DNA from: Thysanoteuthis rhombus
Lineage: Eukaryota; Mollusca; Cephalopoda; Oegopsida; Thysanoteuthidae
Length of the DNA: 64,000 bases
Direction: 5' to 3'
NCBI GenBank assembly: GCA_963457665.1
Contig: OY735211.1
Location: 38,398,717-38,462,716, forward strand
Shown here: in pieces, positions 60,343-64,000 of the stretch
How positions within the stretch are numbered: position 1 is the first letter of the stretch
Layout of the letters: every line of letters starts with the position of its first letter
Notes under the pieces: model-generated
Databases searched by the model: none
What the model saw: the letters and a program-made list of their open reading frames with translations, nothing else
Told to the model about the DNA's origin: nothing
Translations under genes and position numbers: made by a program

Positions 60343-61775
60343 AACTGGTAAATTCCGCCACGGTTATTTCCCCCGAGAAAAATTCCCCTGTGCCAAAGCG
60401 AATTTCATCATAGTAAATTTCACTATAGTAAATTTCTCCTCCAAAATTTTTCAGAAATTTCACTACAGTAAATTCGCCCTACAAAATATTACAGAAAATA
60501 AAGACAAAAAAAAGATAAAAATGTAAATCAAAATCTTAATTCTATTTCCGACAATCACAGAAAATGACATTCGAGAATGAAAAAGAAACGATATTCAGTG
60601 ATTTTTTTTGATTTTCCAGTATTGGACCGACGTATACAGTGAAACAGCAAATACTACTAATAATACAAACATTGATTTGTCTCACTATCCAATTACAAGC
60701 CTCAGAACATGACTGTATCATTCCTCACAGCCAAGATATGATTTTTGCTATATTCCAATATATTTTTAAAAGTATATGTGTATATGTAATGCTAGGATAA
60801 TATCCTCATAGTTGGGATGGGAGGGGGCAACATTTTTTGTTAGAAATAGAGGGGGCTAATTTTCATCCCAGTCGATAGGCCATCCCAGCCAGAAATTCAA
60901 TGAGAAGGAGAAATTAGCATCCCCTCTCTCCCTTTCTTTACCTCTTTCGTAAAAAGAAATAAACAACCCCCTCTCTCCCATTCTTTCACTCTATTGTGTG
61001 AATAAATAAACACCCCTTCTTCCCTCTCCTCTTTCACTCTATCGTAAAAAGAAATAAAATTTTCCACTTTCCCTCCCTTTGTTTCACTTTATCGTGAAAA
61101 GAAATAAACATCAACCCCCTTTCACTCTTTCTCTCTCTACCTCTTTCTTTACTCTATCGTAAAAAAAAATTGTTTCATGATAAACAGCTTCGATTTCTGG
61201 CTGGGATGACTTATCGGCTTGGATGGCTACGGTAAGAAGTAACATCGGAAAAAATTATCATGTTCCACAGAACATCCTTTGAAGTATAAAGAAAGCCTAA
61301 ATGCTTTGTTGAACATATTTTCATTGAAAAATGGTGAGATAACATTTTTCATATTCAACCTATAATGTTTTCAGAAATCACGCAGATATATATTACACAC
61401 AAATAATATTGAAATTGGGAGTCGTTCAGTGAATTCCTTCTCTTGAATACCCAAGAAAACAAATTATCGAGGTGGATTGCAGATGAATTAACAAGAAATG
61501 CTCACGAACTATCAAATCAATTGGTAGTGACAATAAAATTTAGTTCAGATAGGAAAACATTTTATTTAATAATATGATTTTTAATGAAAAACTTTGTCTC
61601 CACACAATATTTATATTTTAATTGTTTTTGAGGGGTTTTTGTAATCTTTATTTTAGTGACATTTTGTGGAGGGAATGTACTGCGATAGACTTTACTATGA
61701 TGAAATTTATCTTTGATGGAATTTGCATGGGGTAATTTTCTGCGGGAGGATTTGCCGTGGTAGAATTTACCCGTT
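60343..61775. mobile_element. 1.43-kb element with long terminal inverted repeats
   Basis: The left end (ggtaaattccgccacgg at about 60347, then cgaatttcatcatagtaaat, cactatagtaaatttctcct) matches the reverse complement of the right end (gggtaaattctaccacggca at about 61773 backward, then aaatttcatcatagtaaagt, ttccctccacaaaatg). The similarity runs about 170 bases and includes internal repeats of 'atagtaaattt'. No transposase is encoded, so I infer a non-autonomous DNA transposon. It contains the nested element at 60864-61225. Confidence 0.75.
60864..61225. mobile_element. nested inverted-repeat element with minisatellite core
   Basis: The left arm 60864-60896 (catcccagtcgatagg, ccatcccagccagaaat) and the right arm 61193-61225 reverse-complemented (catccaagccgataag, tcatcccagccagaaat) agree at 29 of 33 positions. 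Between them lie about five units of 47-65 bases with ctctatcgtaaaaagaaata and ccccctctctccc. Non-autonomous transposon carrying a minisatellite inferred. Confidence 0.75.
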
Positions 61776-62590
61776 GACATTTACCCCAGCATCCCTACAA
61801 AAGTCCTTCTCCCCTGCATTTTAAGATGGTTGGAAATGGTCAGACAATTTGAAATGAGAAAAACCTTGTCCTTTGTTAGATCTTTCACTCTCCTTCTGTT
61901 CTACGTTTGAATAAAGACAGAACTATCTATCACAGGTCAGCAAATTATAGTGTTTTTCTATTATTCCCACCACGATAGACAATGGCAGGCCGTTCTACAA
62001 CTAGTTTGTATTTGGTTCTTGACCATCAAACTTGTTTATTACACTTTACTTGGTCTGGCAAAGAGGCAACAATGCTACAAGTTGCTTAGAGTACCCAGTG
62101 TTCTAACACAGTCGCCCATTTCAAGTACCGATCGAATGTGATGCTGTTCAACATTCTGGATTAGATACAATTTCTTTATGTTATAGGCATCCCTAACTTT
62201 ACGAAATCTCTCTTTACACCACTTTGCTCTCATGGAAGACCTTAAGCTGCTATAACTTGTAACTGTGCCAGTGCACATCAGTGCTTTATCTCGATCCATT
62301 TTGTGCATCCGTTCACAAGATATGTCTTAAGATATCAGAAAAGCCCAAGAGAGCTCGTGAGAGCATAATGCTTAGCACAAAACTTGCAGACATGGAAGGT
62401 TACTTTTTGAATCTTGAAACACTGAAAAACTTTCCCCATATAAATGAATGGTAATGGTTTCTTTATTTTACACCATTTTGGCTTACAAAAGGTTTCAGAG
62501 GGAGGCTCTTTTTTCAGGAAGCGGGGGAACCCATCATACGTTTACAGTCAAGTCATGCCAAAAACTTCGGTTCCCGACTGATTGCTGGAG
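61776..62590. other. unassigned DNA
   Basis: A 77-codon minus frame at 62075-62308 has charged, protein-like composition but no domain I recognise. Confidence 0.4.
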
Positions 62591-62594
62591 TTAA

Positions 62595-62785
62595 ACAGCA
62601 TCGAATCTGATCAGTATTTGTCTCACAGGCCAATCCCTCAGTGTGGTGAGTTCGATTCTAATGAGTGCCCCAATTCTGTAACTTTGAGTAGAACTAGGCT
62701 ACACGTTGTAAGTAAACATCACACAGTCAAGTTAGAGTGATATCAGGCTGAGCTCAGCGTTGTAAACATCTCCAACCAAGTAAAA
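62595..62785 (+). repeat. family C SINE-like unit
   Basis: tctcacaggccaatccctca, then tggtgagttcgattctaatg (B-box-like) and a diverged tail gaactaggctacacgttgta, followed by agtaaacatca. Confidence 0.55.
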
Positions 62786-63190
62786 GAATTTTCAAATAAA
62801 AAGGATTATCAACAATCAAGCAGGGACCCTGAGAGTGAGCCGGTGCATTGGGGGTCTGGGGGCCGAGAGTATCTTGGGTAGAGTTGTACATCGAAACCTC
62901 CGAGTCCATACGATATGTCCATTAATAAAATATTCTGACTCTTTGTTTACTAGTGAGTGAATATAGTATGGCGGGCTGAAAGAGTTATAACAGGGTGGCT
63001 AAAGGACAGGGTGTTTGGGCAAGGTGTGTAAATCAGCTTTGCACTGCCTTGTAAAAATCCATCTCGGAGGCCCTGCAATCGAGTTTGTTACTGGTGTCTA
63101 AAACATGGAAGTCGCAGTGTCATTTGAGAGGTTCGCTCGATTAAAAATGTGTTGATATTTATTCCAATGCAAGTGTACCAGTGAAAGTGG
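62786..63190. other. unassigned DNA
   Basis: A GC-richer patch lies near 62840-62870 (gcattgggggtctgggggcc). No gene. Confidence 0.45.
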
Positions 63191-63240
63191 CACAAGGGCC
63201 AATAAAGGAGCACCAGGGCCAATAAAGGGGCACCGGGCAG
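63191..63240. repeat. 20-base tandem repeat
   Basis: cacaagggccaataaaggag, caccagggccaataaagggg and a partial third caccgggcag: 2.5 units of 20 bases. Confidence 0.9.
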
Positions 63241-64000
63241 AGACTGGTCTCACATCAACTGTCTTACTCTCAGCTAGTTCGATCATGCAGCAATATTACG
63301 GAAAAGAATCAATTCGTTACTCACATTCTTCCTCAATCACCATAACACTGCATTTGCTTCCCAACTATCTCTCAATGACATCTATATCATCAAACCCAGT
63401 GCTAATATATACAAATAAAAGATGCTTGAAGGGGGCCTAGAAATGATATAAAATAAACAGCATTGGGCAGGGGTTAGTGTGAGACCTTATCCACTACCAC
63501 CACCACTCTAAGAGCAAAACGCTTACTGTTTTCTTTGAGAATGAGTGCTATACTTTTTTATGCATCTCTGTCCTTGCCTTTTTACCAGAAACAAGTAGGG
63601 ACTTCCTCTAAAGAAGAGGAGATAAAGAGGACAGAATAAATGAGACGGGATTTTTGCTTCTTTTTGAAAGATCGTCTCCAGAGAGAACAAATCCTCCTAA
63701 GAAAGCGAATGGTTTTTATTTAGATTCGATTGAAAAGGTGTTGACACAAGATAAGCTTCTCTGCTACGTCTCCTCCTGTGCATTTTCTAAAGTGTCTAAA
63801 GTGTAAGACAACATGAAAAACACGGCGGAAATATTTTAAGTTTTTATTGTAAACAAAGAATCGTGTGTGGCAGTTCCTAAAAAACGAAAAAGCCAAGCCA
63901 AAAAAAAAACAACAAACAGACAAAAACGAATGGTAAAATTTTAGAAATTAATGAAAAAAAAAAAAAAAAAAGAAAAGAAAAAAAGGCATAAGACTGATGC
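63241..64000. other. unassigned DNA ending in A-rich sequence
   Basis: No gene. A-rich runs near 63900-63911 and 63954-63984 could be a retroelement tail but no body was recognised upstream. Confidence 0.4.

Noticed and set aside
62075-62308. 77-codon charged minus-strand frame, considered as a retroelement fragment
   Set aside because: No recognisable RT, endonuclease or gag motif.
63954-63984. A-rich end of the window as a LINE or processed-gene polyA tail
   Set aside because: No recognisable element body or target-site duplication was found upstream.

Overview
This window looks like AT-rich intergenic or intronic DNA from a large animal genome, most likely a mollusc and plausibly a coleoid cephalopod such as an octopus. 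Three things point that way: many very long (TA)n and mixed microsatellites, abundant tRNA-derived SINE-like repeats, and decayed RTE, Penelope-like, hAT and mariner elements lying together. The organism is inferred from style only; nothing in the sequence proves it. I found no intact host gene, no rRNA or functional tRNA gene, and no bacterial-type operon. The longest open frames are translated microsatellites (runs of Tyr-Ile, Leu, Ser-Phe-Leu) or other low-complexity sequence.

Layout. 0-6.2 kb: SINE-like copies and (TA)n/(GATA)n arrays. 6.25-7.2 kb: a decayed RTE-type LINE, plus strand. 9.2-10.5 kb: a cluster of compound microsatellites. 12.1-12.7 kb: a head-to-head pair of the same SINE with (TA)n tracts at both outer ends. 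13.75-14.72 kb: a satellite-like array, found again inverted at 21.25-21.97 kb. Between these arrays lie a second RTE LINE (minus strand, 15.24-16.12 kb), more SINEs, a 290-bp inverted-repeat block and a decayed Penelope-like element with RT and a GIY-YIG-like tail (16.9-19.2 kb). 22.2-22.96 kb: a 45-bp minisatellite. 28-30.3 kb: three unrelated tandem duplications. 31.3-32.1 kb: a GAAA-rich tract. 33.5 and 42.7 kb: inverted copies of an unnamed dispersed repeat. 37.2, 40.4 and 53.5 kb: three members of a repeat family with an internal minisatellite. 38.3-39.1 and 44.8-48.2 kb: compound microsatellites and one short 137-bp MITE. 51.9-55.6 kb: a decayed hAT transposase of the ZMYM1-like type, split by minisatellite DNA. 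58.2-58.9 kb: a mariner/Tc1-type transposase relic, minus strand. 60.34-61.78 kb: a 1.43-kb element with long terminal inverted repeats, which holds a smaller inverted-repeat element with its own minisatellite core.

No genes work together here. The interest is in repeat biology: SINE tails that run into (TA)n microsatellites, inverted repeat pairs that could fold as double-stranded RNA if transcribed, elements that carry minisatellites, and retroelements whose catalytic motifs can be seen to be destroyed. All homology calls come from recognising protein and nucleotide motifs by eye; no database search was run.
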